From: Arthrobacter agilis
Lineage (GTDB): Bacteria > Actinomycetota > Actinomycetes > Actinomycetales > Micrococcaceae
Reading direction: 5' to 3'
DNA length: 64,000 bases
Assembly (NCBI RefSeq): GCF_030816075.1
Contig: NZ_JAUSXO010000001.1
Coordinates: 930,001-994,000, forward strand
The notes under the pieces are model-generated. The model searched no databases. It was not told the DNA's origin and saw nothing but the letters and a program-made list of their open reading frames with translations. The first letter of the stretch is position 1, and every line of letters starts with the position of its first letter. A program made the translations under genes and the position numbers. Shown one piece after another: positions 55,314 through 64,000 of the stretch.

Positions 55314-56531
55314 GTGCCGGTCAAGAAGACAGCAGCACCGGTGTCGCCAGACGCCGGTACCACCACTACCAAGCGACGGGTAGCGGCCAAGAAGCCTGCC
55401 ACGAAGGCGGCTTCCTCCGCCGCGGCCGCGAAGGCTTCGACCTCGGACGCCCAGGGTTCGGTGGACACTCTCGATGCGGCCGACCCGACGGTCGACGCCG
55501 CCGCGGACGTCGATCCCGAGGACCTCAAGCCCGAGGCCGCCGAAGTCGGCACGACCACCGGCTTCGTGTACTCCGACGCCGACGACGACGACGCCCCTGC
55601 CCAGCAGGTCGTCTCCGCGGGTGCCACCGCAGACCCCGTCAAGGACTACCTGAAGCAGATCGGCAAGGTCGCCCTGCTCAACGCCGAGCAGGAAGTCGAC
55701 CTGGCTCTCCGCATCGAGGCGGGGCTGTTCGCCGAAGAGAAGATCGCGGCCGATCCGGACATGGACCCGAAGCTCAAGCGCGAGCTCGAGTTCGTCATCC
55801 ACGACGGCAAGCGGGCGAAGAACCACCTTCTCGAGGCGAACCTGCGCCTCGTCGTATCGCTGGCCAAGCGGTACACCGGGCGCGGCATGCTCTTCCTCGA
55901 CCTCATCCAGGAAGGCAACCTGGGGCTCATCCGTGCGGTCGAGAAGTTCGACTACACGAAGGGCTTCAAGTTCTCCACCTACGCCACCTGGTGGATCCGC
56001 CAGGCCATCACCCGCGCGATGGCCGACCAGGCGCGAACCATCCGCATCCCCGTGCACATGGTCGAGGTCATCAACAAGCTCGCCCGCGTGCAGCGCCAGA
56101 TGCTGCAGGACCTCGGCCGGGAGCCCACGCCCGAGGAGCTCGCCCTCGAGCTGGACATGACACCCGAGAAGGTCGTCGAGGTCCAGAAGTACGGCCGCGA
56201 GCCCATCTCGCTGCACACGCCCCTCGGCGAGGACGGCGACTCGGAGTTCGGTGACCTCATCGAGGACTCCGAAGCGGTCGTGCCGGCCGACGCCGTGAGC
56301 TTCACGCTCCTGCAGGAGCAGCTGCACTCGGTGCTCGACACCCTCTCCGAGCGCGAGGCAGGCGTCGTCGCCATGCGCTTCGGCCTCACCGACGGGCAGC
56401 CGAAGACGCTGGACGAGATCGGCAAGGTCTACGGCGTGACCCGCGAGCGGATCCGGCAGATCGAGTCGAAGACGATGTCCAAGCTCCGCCACCCCTCGCG
56501 GTCCCAGGTCCTGCGCGACTACCTGGACTGA
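55314..56531 (+). CDS. sigA: Principal RNA polymerase sigma factor SigA/RpoD (HrdB-like)
   Basis: The housekeeping sigma-70 factor. The 405 residues start with about 100 Lys/Ala/Thr-rich and acidic residues, then region 1.2 ([20 protein letters not shown]) and region 2 ([39 protein letters not shown]). Region 3 and the region 4 helix-turn-helix ([25 protein letters not shown]) complete it. GTG at 55314 follows GAAAGG with six bases between. The 288-base upstream gap holds a perfect SigR-type motif and probably housekeeping promoters. Confidence 0.97.
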   Translation: MPVKKTAAPVSPDAGTTTTKRRVAAKKPATKAASSAAAAKASTSDAQGSVDTLDAADPTVDAAADVDPEDLKPEAAEVGTTTGFVYSDADDDDAPAQQVVSAGATADPVKDYLKQIGKVALLNAEQEVDLALRIEAGLFAEEKIAADPDMDPKLKRELEFVIHDGKRAKNHLLEANLRLVVSLAKRYTGRGMLFLDLIQEGNLGLIRAVEKFDYTKGFKFSTYATWWIRQAITRAMADQARTIRIPVHMVEVINKLARVQRQMLQDLGREPTPEELALELDMTPEKVVEVQKYGREPISLHTPLGEDGDSEFGDLIEDSEAVVPADAVSFTLLQEQLHSVLDTLSEREAGVVAMRFGLTDGQPKTLDEIGKVYGVTRERIRQIESKTMSKLRHPSRSQVLRDYLD

Positions 56532-56558
56532 GCCGGACGCCACGGGAGACCTTTTCCT

Positions 56559-56587
56559 GCAGGGCCCTTCCTCCGGGAGGGCCCTGC
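56559..56587 (+). terminator. sigA terminator hairpin
   Basis: Stem GCAGGGCCCT / AGGGCCCTGC extended by inner pairs, 28 bases after the sigA stop, preceded by a T-rich stretch. Confidence 0.7.
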
Positions 56588-56652
56588 GGCGTCTCCGGAC
56601 ACGGCGGCGCGGCGTTCCGGGCCCGCCGACCGGCCCCGGTGCCCCCGGAACG

Positions 56653-56687
56653 CGGAAAGGCCCCCTCCTGTGGAGGGGGCCTTTCCG
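56653..56687 (-). terminator. Hairpin after the DUF7455-like gene
   Basis: Perfect 16-bp stem CGGAAAGGCCCCCTCC / GGAGGGGGCCTTTCCG with loop TGT, 66 bases past the stop of the small minus-strand gene. It can also back up the sigA terminator. Confidence 0.75.
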
Positions 56688-56752
56688 TAGGTCTCAGCGC
56701 CTGTACACGGGGCGCCTGGTAGGAAGTGTGAGGGGTCCGCGTCCTGCGATGG

Positions 56753-56974
56753 TCAGTCGGCGACGACTGCGGGCTTCTCGTGAAGCCGCTGTGTCTCGTC
56801 CTGCCACTCCGACGTGAGCGGCTTCAGGTTTGCTTCGACGGCACGCGCGTGGTGGCCGCAGAACAGAAGCTCTCCACCGGAAGACTGAAGGACAGCCCGC
56901 ACATAGGCCTGGGCACCGCATCGGTCACAGCGGTCAAGGGCCGTTAGTTCGCGAGTTGCTACTGCAGTGGTCAT
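56753..56974 (-). CDS. Small zinc-ribbon-like protein (DUF7455-like)
   Basis: A 73-residue protein with ALDRCDRCGAQAYVRA (CxxC) and, after a short spacer, LLFCGHHAR (CxHH), enough for one zinc site. The C-terminal half is hydrophilic. The pattern matches small conserved actinobacterial proteins annotated as DUF7455 that sit next to sigma factor genes. ATG at 56974 is preceded by AGGAGG. A TATATG-like -10 box lies at 57003-57008 on the minus strand. A role in transcription is possible but not shown. Confidence 0.75.
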   Translation of the reverse strand: MTTAVATRELTALDRCDRCGAQAYVRAVLQSSGGELLFCGHHARAVEANLKPLTSEWQDETQRLHEKPAVVAD

Positions 56975-57139
56975 GAGTGTCTCCTCCTGTGGATCGTGTA
57001 CTCATATAACCACTATTCGTCGGCGGCCCTTCCCAGGCTGGGTCTTCTTTCGCTCCGGGCGTACGAGGGGTATGGGACGTGCCGCGACGCTCGCCGGGGC
57101 GTCGGCCCGCGCCTGGCGGTCGCTGTCGGTACCCGGCAA

Positions 57140-57145
57140 TAGACT
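57140..57145 (+). promoter_or_regulatory. Candidate -10 box of the topoisomerase B gene
   Basis: TAGACT, the same hexamer as at dnaE and hisD, 81 bases before the GTG at 57227. No good -35. The mRNA here would have a leader of about 75 bases. Confidence 0.35.
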
Positions 57146-57226
57146 GGAGTTCCCCCCTTCCCTCCGAACACACTCTCCGGCGCCTGTGCCGGCGCGTGCC
57201 CGTTCCGCCAAGGAGAATGCATCACC

Positions 57227-59335
57227 GTGACACCTCCCACTTCGGACTACACCGCCCGGCACCTCTCGGTCCTGGAGGGCCTCGAGGCGGTGCGCAAGCG
57301 CCCCGGCATGTATATCGGGTCCACCGATTCGCGCGGCCTCATGCACTGCCTCTGGGAGATCATCGACAACTCCGTGGACGAGGCCCTGGCAGGGTACGGC
57401 CAGAGCATCACGGTGATCCTGCATGCGGACGGCTCGGTGGAGATCCACGACGACGGCCGGGGCATCCCGGTGGACATCGAGCCCAAGACCGGCCTGACCG
57501 GGGTGGAGGTGGTCTTCACCAAGCTGCATGCCGGCGGGAAGTTCGGCGGGGGCTCCTACACCGCCTCGGGCGGTCTCCACGGCGTGGGGGCGAGCGTCGT
57601 CAACGCGCTGTCCTCCCGGTTGGACGTCTTCGTCGACCGCGGCAGCAAGACCTACGCCATGTCCTTCCGCCGGGGGGAGCCCGGCGTGTTCAAGGACGCG
57701 AGGACGCCGTCGCCGACGTCGTCGTTCGAACCGTTCCTCGACGGCTCCCGCCTGGAGGTCGTCGGGACGGCCAAGCGGGGTGTCACCGGCACGCGCATCA
57801 GGTACTGGGCCGACCGCCAGATCTTCACGCCCGACGCCGCCTTCTCCTACGAGGAACTGCAGACCCGTGCGCGGCAGACGTCGTTCCTGGTGCCCGGCCT
57901 GCGCATCACCCTCCGGGACGAGCGCAAGCTCCCGGGCACGCCGGGGGAGTCCGGGCCGGTCGAGGAGGTCTTCCAGCACGACGGCGGCATCTCCGAGTAC
58001 GCCGAGTTCCTGGCGCTCGACCCAGCGGTCACGGACGTCTGGCGCTTCCAGGGCTCGGGCCGCTTCAAGGAGTCCGTCCCCGTCCTCGACGACCGCGGAC
58101 ACAGCCGGATGGCCGAGGTGGAGCGGGACTGCGACGTCGACATCGCCCTGCGCTGGGGTATCGGCTACGAGACGACGGTGCGCAGCTACGTGAACATCAT
58201 CGCGACGCCGAAGGGCGGAACGCACCAGACCGGCTTCGAGCAGGCCCTGCTGAAGACCTTCCGCAAGGTCATCGAGGCCAATGCGCGGAAGCTGAAGGCG
58301 GGTAGCGACAAGATCGAGAAGGACGACGTCTTCGCTGGCCTGACGGCCGTCCTCACGGTCCGCCTGGCCGAGCCGCAGTTCGAGGGACAGACGAAGGAGA
58401 TCCTCGGCACCTCGGCGGTCAAGGCCATCGTGGGGAAGGTCGTCGAGAAGGAGCTGCAGGCACGCCTGTCCTCCTCCGCGCGCAACGACAAGGCGCAGTC
58501 GGCGCTGCTGCTCGAGAAGGTCGTCGCCGAGATGAAGTCGCGGATCTCCGCGCGGGTGCACAAGGAGACGCAGCGGCGCAAGAACGCCCTCGAGACCTCC
58601 ACGATGCCGGCCAAGCTCGCCGACTGCCGCATCGACGATCCGGAGCGCTCCGAACTGTTCATCGTCGAGGGCGACAGCGCGCTCGGCACCGCGAAGAACG
58701 CCCGGTCCTCCGACTACCAGGCGCTCCTGCCGATCCGCGGCAAGATCCTGAACGTGCAGAAAGCCTCGGTGGGCGACATGCTGTCCAACGCGGAGTGCGC
58801 GGCCCTCATCCAGGTGATCGGGGCCGGGTCGGGGCGGAGCTTCCAGCTCGACGCCCGCCGGTACGGCAAGGTCATCCTGATGACCGACGCCGACGTGGAC
58901 GGCGCCCACATCCGCACGCTGCTCCTCACCCTGTTCTTCCGGTACATGCGTCCGCTCGTCGAGGCCGGCCGGGTCTACGCCGCCGTCCCGCCGCTGCACC
59001 GCGTGGAGGTGATCAACGGCGGCTCGAAGGCCAACGAGATGATGTACACCTACTCGGAGGCCGAACTGACGCGCCTGCTGGCCGCGCTGGAGAAGAAGGG
59101 CAAGCGGTACAAGTCCCCGATCCAGCGGTACAAGGGACTCGGCGAGATGGACGCCGACCAGCTCGCGGAGACCACCATGGACCCGCGGCACCGGACCCTG
59201 CGGCGTGTCCGCATCCAGGAGGCCGAGTCCGCCGAGAGCGTCTTCAACCTCCTGATGGGCAGCGACGTGGCGCCACGCAAGGACTTCATCATCGCGGGAG
59301 CCGCATCCCTGGACCGGGACCGCATCGACGCCTGA
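57227..59335 (+). CDS. parE: Type IIA topoisomerase subunit B (ParE/GyrB-like)
   Basis: The ATPase subunit of a type II topoisomerase, probably topoisomerase IV ParE because gyrB normally lies near dnaA. The 702 residues hold the GHKL ATPase motifs EIIDNSVDEALAG, HDDGRGIP and GGLHGVGASVVNALS. The TOPRIM motifs EGDSALGTAKNAR, PIRGKILNVQKA and MTDADVDGAHIRTLLLTLFF follow. GTG at 57227 has AAGGAG ten bases upstream. A ParC partner is not in the window. GyrB remains possible. Confidence 0.88.
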   Translation: MTPPTSDYTARHLSVLEGLEAVRKRPGMYIGSTDSRGLMHCLWEIIDNSVDEALAGYGQSITVILHADGSVEIHDDGRGIPVDIEPKTGLTGVEVVFTKLHAGGKFGGGSYTASGGLHGVGASVVNALSSRLDVFVDRGSKTYAMSFRRGEPGVFKDARTPSPTSSFEPFLDGSRLEVVGTAKRGVTGTRIRYWADRQIFTPDAAFSYEELQTRARQTSFLVPGLRITLRDERKLPGTPGESGPVEEVFQHDGGISEYAEFLALDPAVTDVWRFQGSGRFKESVPVLDDRGHSRMAEVERDCDVDIALRWGIGYETTVRSYVNIIATPKGGTHQTGFEQALLKTFRKVIEANARKLKAGSDKIEKDDVFAGLTAVLTVRLAEPQFEGQTKEILGTSAVKAIVGKVVEKELQARLSSSARNDKAQSALLLEKVVAEMKSRISARVHKETQRRKNALETSTMPAKLADCRIDDPERSELFIVEGDSALGTAKNARSSDYQALLPIRGKILNVQKASVGDMLSNAECAALIQVIGAGSGRSFQLDARRYGKVILMTDADVDGAHIRTLLLTLFFRYMRPLVEAGRVYAAVPPLHRVEVINGGSKANEMMYTYSEAELTRLLAALEKKGKRYKSPIQRYKGLGEMDADQLAETTMDPRHRTLRRVRIQEAESAESVFNLLMGSDVAPRKDFIIAGAASLDRDRIDA

Positions 59336-59415
59336 CGGGCCGTTCCGTCAGCGCTACGGAGAGCGGTTCGAGCCGCGACCGTCCGCGGATGACGCCCGCC
59401 CGGACGCGGTGCTGC

Positions 59416-60423
59416 TCAGCCGAGCAGTTCGGGGACCACCAGCAGCACCGGCGGGACCACCAGGAGCATGCCGGCGGTGGACAGGGCCAGGCTCTGCTGG
59501 AGGCGGCTCAGCGGCGGCAGGGGTGTGAGCAGCCGGCGCAGCCGGTGTGCCGTCGACTCCGCGTCGGCGATCCCACCGGTCACGTCGGCCCCGTGCGGCG
59601 TTGCTCCGTGCCGGCCCCGCTCGGACAGGGGCTCTGCGAGGGGGTCGTCGAGCTCCTCGCGCGAGGGCGGGAGCGCGCCGGAACCGACGATGGCGATGGC
59701 GCGTACGAGGGTCGGCTCGTCCACGTGCCGCAGGGCCTCGTCGTCCGCGAGCATCTCGATCAGTTCGCTCACCGCGCGCTGGGCGAGCTGCGACGTCGGG
59801 AGCCAGGGCAGCGCCGCACGCCAAGCGGCGAAAGCCCAGAGCAGCAGGTGGTGGCGCTGGTGGAGGTGCGCATTCTCGTGCGTGAGGACCGCATCGAGCT
59901 CGGCCCGGCTGAGCAGGTCCATGAGGCCGTCCGACATGACCGTCACCGAGCGTGCCCCGCCCGGGAGGCAGTAGGCCACCGGCGCGGGATGGCTGATCAC
60001 GAGCGTGGCGGGCTGGTCGGCGGCGGGGGAGCTCAGCAGGGTGAGCATGTCCCGGTGGCGGCGGCGCTGGCGGCGGATGCGCACGAAGGTCAGCGCCAGG
60101 GTGAACAGGAGGTGGCCGAACAGCAGGGTCGCCGCGCTGATCGCGAAGACGTGGATGACGCCGAGGGTCGCCGCGGAGTCGTCATCGAGCAGGATGCCGA
60201 CGAAGCCCCTCGACGCCGAGACGAGGTTGTCGCCGAGTGGTTCGAGGCCCCACACGAGCATCGCGCCGATCATCGACAGTCCGCCCGCGAGGGCGATCGA
60301 CTGCCAGAGCACCATCGCTGTGAAGGGCGCGCGGGCGGGCCAGGAGGCGCGCGAGAGCGCGATGGGAGCGGGCCACGCGAGGATGATCGCGAGTGCCGCG
60401 AGCAGGTACGAGGCCCAGAACAC
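59416..60423 (-). CDS. M56-family membrane metalloprotease (BlaR1-like, no penicillin-binding sensor)
   Basis: A 335-residue membrane protein of the BlaR1/MecR1 peptidase family. It has hydrophobic segments near 3-22, 38-58, 85-112 and 310-333, and the zinc motif HENAH in VLTHENAHLHQRHH (about 180). It lacks the extracellular penicillin-binding domain of staphylococcal BlaR1, as do its actinobacterial relatives, so the signal is unknown. It follows blaI after 7 bases on the same strand, and the pair is divergent from the cyd genes. The expected role is cleavage of BlaI or another regulator. Confidence 0.88.
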   Translation of the reverse strand: MFWASYLLAALAIILAWPAPIALSRASWPARAPFTAMVLWQSIALAGGLSMIGAMLVWGLEPLGDNLVSASRGFVGILLDDDSAATLGVIHVFAISAATLLFGHLLFTLALTFVRIRRQRRRHRDMLTLLSSPAADQPATLVISHPAPVAYCLPGGARSVTVMSDGLMDLLSRAELDAVLTHENAHLHQRHHLLLWAFAAWRAALPWLPTSQLAQRAVSELIEMLADDEALRHVDEPTLVRAIAIVGSGALPPSREELDDPLAEPLSERGRHGATPHGADVTGGIADAESTAHRLRRLLTPLPPLSRLQQSLALSTAGMLLVVPPVLLVVPELLG

Positions 60424-60430
60424 CGAAGGG

Positions 60431-60799
60431 TCAGCTGCCGCCGAGCAGTTTGCGGAGGGTCTCCGCCTCGGTCGCGGACACGCTGCCGATGAACCGCGCG
60501 AGGACGGCCTCGCGGTCCGGTGCGGTCACGAGCACCTCGTGCATGAGTTCGGCCGTGTGGTCCTCACGGCTGGTCACGGACCTGTAGCGGTGCGGGCGGC
60601 TGTCGCGCTCCCGCTCCACGAGGCCCTTCTTCTCGAGGCGCGACAGAACCGTGAGGACCGTCGTGACGGCCAGTTCACGCCCCACCTGACCCGAGGGCGC
60701 CTCCGCGATCGCGTCGCGGAGCGCGTTGGCGTTCAGCGCCTCGGGCGTTGCCCACAGCAGGTCCATCACCGTGCGTTCGAGGTCTCCGAGCGTTGCCAT
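60431..60799 (-). CDS. BlaI/MecI family transcriptional repressor
   Basis: A 122-residue winged-helix repressor. The family pattern is ATLGDLERTVMDLLWATPE at the start, then TTVLTVLSRLEKKGLVERER and RSVTSREDHTAELM, and a dimerising C-terminal tail. The ATG at 60799 is chosen over an in-frame upstream ATG at 60871 because GAAGGAAG lies just before it. BlaI proteins bind inverted TACA-type repeats as dimers; three matching operators are present in the intergenic region shared with cydA. Confidence 0.9.
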   Translation of the reverse strand: MATLGDLERTVMDLLWATPEALNANALRDAIAEAPSGQVGRELAVTTVLTVLSRLEKKGLVERERDSRPHRYRSVTSREDHTAELMHEVLVTAPDREAVLARFIGSVSATEAETLRKLLGGS

Positions 60800-60908
60800 G
60801 TTCTTCCTTCGATCAGTGCATGACCGGCACCCGCCTCGGGTCCCGGTCCGCTCCCACAGGGGAGCGATCAAGCGTTGTGCACCTAACTTACCGCCTCGGA
60901 GCGGACAA

Positions 60909-60981
60909 TTCTACTCCACGTAGAAATGACCCGCATTTTGTTCTACGATGTGTAGAAGAACTTCTTCTACAGCGTGTAGAA
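60909..60981. promoter_or_regulatory. Three identical BlaI-type operators between blaI and cydA
   Basis: Three copies of the inverted repeat TTCTAC-N5-GTAGAA occur at 60909-60925, 60941-60957 and 60965-60981, each perfect in both arms. Starts are 32 and 24 bp apart. The first overlaps a TAGAAT -10-like box (60908-60913, minus strand) for the blaI operon; the other two lie in front of cydA. BlaI/MecI repressors bind such spaced repeats, so this supports joint control of blaI-M56 and cydA. Confidence 0.8.
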
Positions 60982-61021
60982 GTTCCGCGTTGCCGGCGCA
61001 CGGCACTGCCGAAAGGGTCCG

Positions 61022-62593
61022 ATGGAAGCCTTGGAGATTGCCCGCTGGCAATTCGGGATCACGACCGTCTACCACTTCCTCATGGTCCCCCTGACCATCG
61101 GGCTCGGCCTCCTGGTCGCGATGATGCAGACCATGTGGCACCGCACGGGCAAGGAGCACTATCTCCGCATGACGAAGTTCTGGGGAAAGCTCTTCCTCAT
61201 CAACTTCATCATGGGCGTCGCCACCGGGCTCGTCCAGGAGTTCCAGTTCGGCATGGCGTGGAGCGAGTACAGCCGCTTCGTCGGGGACGTCTTCGGGGCG
61301 CCCCTCGCGATGGAGGCGCTCCTAGCCTTCTTCGTCGAGTCGACCTTCCTCGGCCTCTGGATCTTCGGCTGGAACCGCCTGCCGCGGCTGATCCACCTCC
61401 TGTGCCTCTGGGCCGCCGTCCTGGCCTCCGTCTTCTCCGCCTACTTCATCCTCGTGGCGAACTCGTGGATGCAGCACCCCGTGGGCGTCGAGATGGTCGA
61501 CGGCAGGCCGGTGATGGTCGATGCGTGGGCGGTCTTCACCAACAACACGGCCCTCGTCGCCTTCCCGCACACGGTCTTCGGTGCCCTCGCCGTCGCCGGC
61601 GCCTTCCTCCTCGGGATCAGCTGGTACCACCTGTGGAAGCGGCGCCACGACGGCCTCGACACCCTCGCCGCCGACGGCACGCTCACCATCGGCGGGAGCG
61701 GCGCCCGCGACGCCGTCGACCACAGGGTCTGGCTCCGTTCCGCCCGGGCCGGCGCGGTCGTCGCCATGATCGCCTTCGCCGGGACGGGCATCACGGGCGA
61801 CCTGCAGGGCAAGCTCATGTTCGACCAGCAGCCCATGAAGATGGCCGCAGCCGAGGCCGCCTGCCACGACGGCACCGGCTTCTCGATCCTCTCGGTCGGC
61901 AACCTCGGCGCGCAGAGCTGCGACGACATCACCGCCGTCATCGAGGTGCCCGGCGTGCTCTCGTTCCTCGCCAACGGCGACTTCACCACCGAGGTCAAGG
62001 GCGTCAACACCCTGCTGCCCGAGTACCAGGAGAAGTACGGCACCACGCTGCCGGACGACCCCATGTACGGCGAGCGCGCCGGTACGGCCATCGACTACCT
62101 GCCCGTCATGGAGGTCACCTACTGGGGCTTCCGGATCATGATCGGCTTCGGCGCGATCGCCGCCGCCGCCGCCGGCGCCGCCCTGTGGGTCCTCCGCAAG
62201 GGCACCGTGCCGCAGTCCCGATGGCTCATGCGTCTCGCGGTGTTCGGCATCCTCGCCCCGTTCGGCGCCAACTCCGCCGGCTGGATCTTCACCGAGATGG
62301 GGCGGCAGCCCTTCGTCGTCGCGCCCAACCCGGACCCGTCCGGCATCGACAGCGTGTTCATGTTCACGGCGGCCGCGGTGTCACCCGGCGTCTCCCTCGC
62401 CGAGCTGGTCGTCTCGCTCGTCGCCCTCACGTCGGTGTACGCCGTCCTGCTCGTGGTCGAGGTGCGCCTGCTGTTCACCTACGTCCGCGGTGGCACGGCC
62501 TCGGCCATGCCGGAACTCGCGCACGACGACGACCACCCGGGCGCGCCCACCGGCAGGAAGGACGACGGCGATGTCCTTGCCTTCGCGTACTGA
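61022..62593 (+). CDS. cydA: Cytochrome bd ubiquinol oxidase subunit I CydA
   Basis: The catalytic subunit of a cytochrome bd oxygen reductase that oxidises quinol. The 523 residues contain about nine membrane helices. The haem ligands are His18 (TTVYHF), His183 (AFPHTVFG) and Met426 in TEMGRQPF, which has Phe in place of the usual Trp. The Q-loop (about 245-330) is short with a negative patch. ATG at 61022 follows GAAAGGG at 61011-61017. It is probably the first gene of cydABD, repressed by the divergent BlaI-type gene. Confidence 0.95.
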   Translation: MEALEIARWQFGITTVYHFLMVPLTIGLGLLVAMMQTMWHRTGKEHYLRMTKFWGKLFLINFIMGVATGLVQEFQFGMAWSEYSRFVGDVFGAPLAMEALLAFFVESTFLGLWIFGWNRLPRLIHLLCLWAAVLASVFSAYFILVANSWMQHPVGVEMVDGRPVMVDAWAVFTNNTALVAFPHTVFGALAVAGAFLLGISWYHLWKRRHDGLDTLAADGTLTIGGSGARDAVDHRVWLRSARAGAVVAMIAFAGTGITGDLQGKLMFDQQPMKMAAAEAACHDGTGFSILSVGNLGAQSCDDITAVIEVPGVLSFLANGDFTTEVKGVNTLLPEYQEKYGTTLPDDPMYGERAGTAIDYLPVMEVTYWGFRIMIGFGAIAAAAAGAALWVLRKGTVPQSRWLMRLAVFGILAPFGANSAGWIFTEMGRQPFVVAPNPDPSGIDSVFMFTAAAVSPGVSLAELVVSLVALTSVYAVLLVVEVRLLFTYVRGGTASAMPELAHDDDHPGAPTGRKDDGDVLAFAY

Positions 62594-62665
62594 CCCGGCC
62601 GCCCCGGTGTCCCACGATCCCCAGCCGGCCCCGCTCCCGGCCCGCTCGCCCGGAAGGTTCCCTAG

Positions 62666-63688
62666 ATGACCGAGGCACTGCCTACCCTCTGGTTCGTACT
62701 GATCGCCGTGCTCTGGGCCGGCTACCTCTTCCTCGAGGGCTTCGACCTCGGGGTCGGCATGCTCATGAAGCTCCTGGCCCGCAACGACACGCAGCGGCGC
62801 GTCCTCCTGAACACCGTCGGGCCGGTCTGGGACGGCAACGAGGTGTGGCTCATCACCGCCGTCGGCGCGACCTTCGCGGCCTTCCCGTCCTGGTACGCCT
62901 CGCTGCTGTCGGCGCTCTACCTGCCCTTCCTGCTCGTGCTGCTCGGCCTGATCTTCCGGGCCGTGGCCTTCGAGTGGCGGGGCAAGCGGGACGGCGATGC
63001 GTGGCGCGGCCGCTGGGACTGGGCCATCGCCGTCGGCTCCTTCACCGCTGCGGCGGGCATCGGCGCGGCACTGGCGCTGACGACGACGGGCCTGCCGCTC
63101 GACGCCGACGGCAACCGCGTGGGCGGCGCCTTCGCGTGGGCCACCCTCCCGGCGCTCCTCGGGGCCGCGGCGGTCGTCCTGTTCTGCCTCGTCCACGCGG
63201 CGGCCTTCATCACACTGAAGACCGAAGGGCGCGTGCGCGGCCAGGCGGAGCGCCTGTTCCGCCGCCTGCTGCCCGTCGCCATGATCCCGTTCCTGGGGTG
63301 GGCCCTCCTCGTCCAGCTGGACTCCGGGTCGGTGATCACGTGGCTGGCCGTGGTCCTCGCCGTCGCGGCGGTCACCGCCTCCTACCGCTGCTCGGTGATC
63401 GGGCGCGACGGGCGCGCCTTCGCCGCCCTCGGTGCCGGGATGCTCGCGCTCGTCGGGTCGATCTTCGGTGCCGTGTTCCCCGTCGTCCTGCCGTCGACCC
63501 TCGACGCCGCGTTCGATCTGACGGTGCAGAACGCCTCGTCCTCGCCCTACACGCTCGGTCTGATGAGCGTCGTCGCATGCTTCGGGCTGCCGCTCGTCCT
63601 CGCGTACCAGGCCTGGACCTACTGGGTCTTCCGCCGCCGCGTGTCGGAGGCGAGCATTCCCGCAGCACATGCCGTGGCAGCCCTGTGA
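62666..63688 (+). CDS. cydB: Cytochrome bd ubiquinol oxidase subunit II CydB
   Basis: The second membrane subunit of cytochrome bd oxidase. The 340 residues have about eight to nine hydrophobic segments, and the N-terminal LWFVLIAVLWAGYLFLEGFD and GPVWDGNEVWLITAVGATFA are family signatures. It begins 72 bases after cydA, preceded by GGAAGG (62651-62656), and overlaps the next gene by GTGA at 63685-63688. Confidence 0.95.
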   Translation: MTEALPTLWFVLIAVLWAGYLFLEGFDLGVGMLMKLLARNDTQRRVLLNTVGPVWDGNEVWLITAVGATFAAFPSWYASLLSALYLPFLLVLLGLIFRAVAFEWRGKRDGDAWRGRWDWAIAVGSFTAAAGIGAALALTTTGLPLDADGNRVGGAFAWATLPALLGAAAVVLFCLVHAAAFITLKTEGRVRGQAERLFRRLLPVAMIPFLGWALLVQLDSGSVITWLAVVLAVAAVTASYRCSVIGRDGRAFAALGAGMLALVGSIFGAVFPVVLPSTLDAAFDLTVQNASSSPYTLGLMSVVACFGLPLVLAYQAWTYWVFRRRVSEASIPAAHAVAAL

Positions 63689-64000
63689 GTGTCGCCACCC
63701 GCCAACCGGAGTCCGCGACCGGACGCGTCACGCCCCTGGCCGCCCTCCGGGCAGGGGGGCCGGCGGGCGCGACGGGCGCCAGGGGGTCCGCGTCGGCCGT
63801 CTACCTCCTCGGCGTGCTCGCCGCCGCGCGTGCCGCGGGCCTGGTGCTCATGGCCCAGGCACTCGCTCTGGGCATCGCGTCCCTCGCCGACGGCGCGCTG
63901 GACCTCCGGGCCGTCCTCGTCCAGGGCGTGCTCGGCGCGGGCCTCCGCACCGTCGCGGCGTGGGGGCAGGACGCGACCGCCGCACGCCTCGCCCTCGGAG
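63685..64000 (+). CDS. cydD: Thiol reductant ABC exporter subunit CydD (partial, window edge)
   Basis: Open to the end of the window, 105 codons visible from the GTG at 63685, which overlaps the cydB stop. The N-terminal 40 residues are hydrophilic, then two hydrophobic segments follow (AVYLLGVLAAARAAGLVLMA, GVLGAGLRTVAAWGQDATAA). The arginine-aromatic pattern LRTVAAWGQ is typical of the first helices of CydD transmembrane domains. CydDC exports cysteine/glutathione and is needed to assemble cytochrome bd. The ATPase domain lies beyond the window. Confidence 0.8.
   Translation, partial: MSVATRQPESATGRVTPLAALRAGGPAGATGARGSASAVYLLGVLAAARAAGLVLMAQALALGIASLADGALDLRAVLVQGVLGAGLRTVAAWGQDATAARLALG

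Overview
The window is about 64 kb of very GC-rich, densely packed chromosome from a high-GC Gram-positive bacterium. It looks like Actinobacteria, most likely Micrococcaceae (an Arthrobacter relative). The evidence is the division and cell-wall cluster running murF-mraY-murD-ftsW-murG-murC-ftsQ-ftsZ-pgeF-yggS-sepF-yggT-divIVA, the glnA2-glnE-glnA1 neighbourhood followed by RDD, DUF4191, lipA and lipB genes (the gene order known from mycobacteria), a polyphosphate glucokinase, many GTG starts, and many promoters whose -10 box sits exactly six bases before the start codon. The genus is an inference; no rRNA is present.

Layout. 1-14018: peptidoglycan precursor synthesis and divisome operon, ending with the polar-growth protein DivIVA. 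14153-19329: lspA, rluD and the replicative polymerase dnaE. 19363-25744: housekeeping genes (flavin reductase, hisD, nrdR with NrdR boxes, ppgK, map with an apparent N-terminal frameshift, a 53-residue protein, panB). 26048-34302: nitrogen assimilation (glnA2, the adenylyltransferase glnE, glnA1 with a four-half-site GlnR box), interrupted by an OafA-type acyltransferase. 34555-37665: RDD, DUF4191, lipA and lipB. 37675-44925: a DUF6504-like gene with a LexA-type box, a transmembrane protein kinase, a TIGR01777-type epimerase and a tricorn-like protease. 45029-50828: OsmC, the lipoylated E2 (sucB/dlaT), lpdA and pepA; LipA and LipB upstream make the cofactor that E2 carries. 51013-56974: PAC2 protein, MFS transporter, DUF4192, the principal sigma factor with a SigR-type promoter motif, and a small zinc protein. 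57227-64000: a type II topoisomerase B subunit, then an M56 protease/BlaI repressor pair divergent from cydA-cydB-cydD, with three identical operators between them.

Most of the window is core genome, and I see no phage, IS, CRISPR or clear genomic island. The most interesting content is regulatory: the three BlaI-type operators between blaI and cytochrome bd oxidase, the palindromic LexA-type box in front of an orphan DUF6504-like gene, a GGAAT-N18-GTT motif in front of sigA, paired palindromes in the ftsZ leader, and a run of leaderless promoters. The map frameshift and a 53-bp duplication at the end of the epimerase gene are local oddities.
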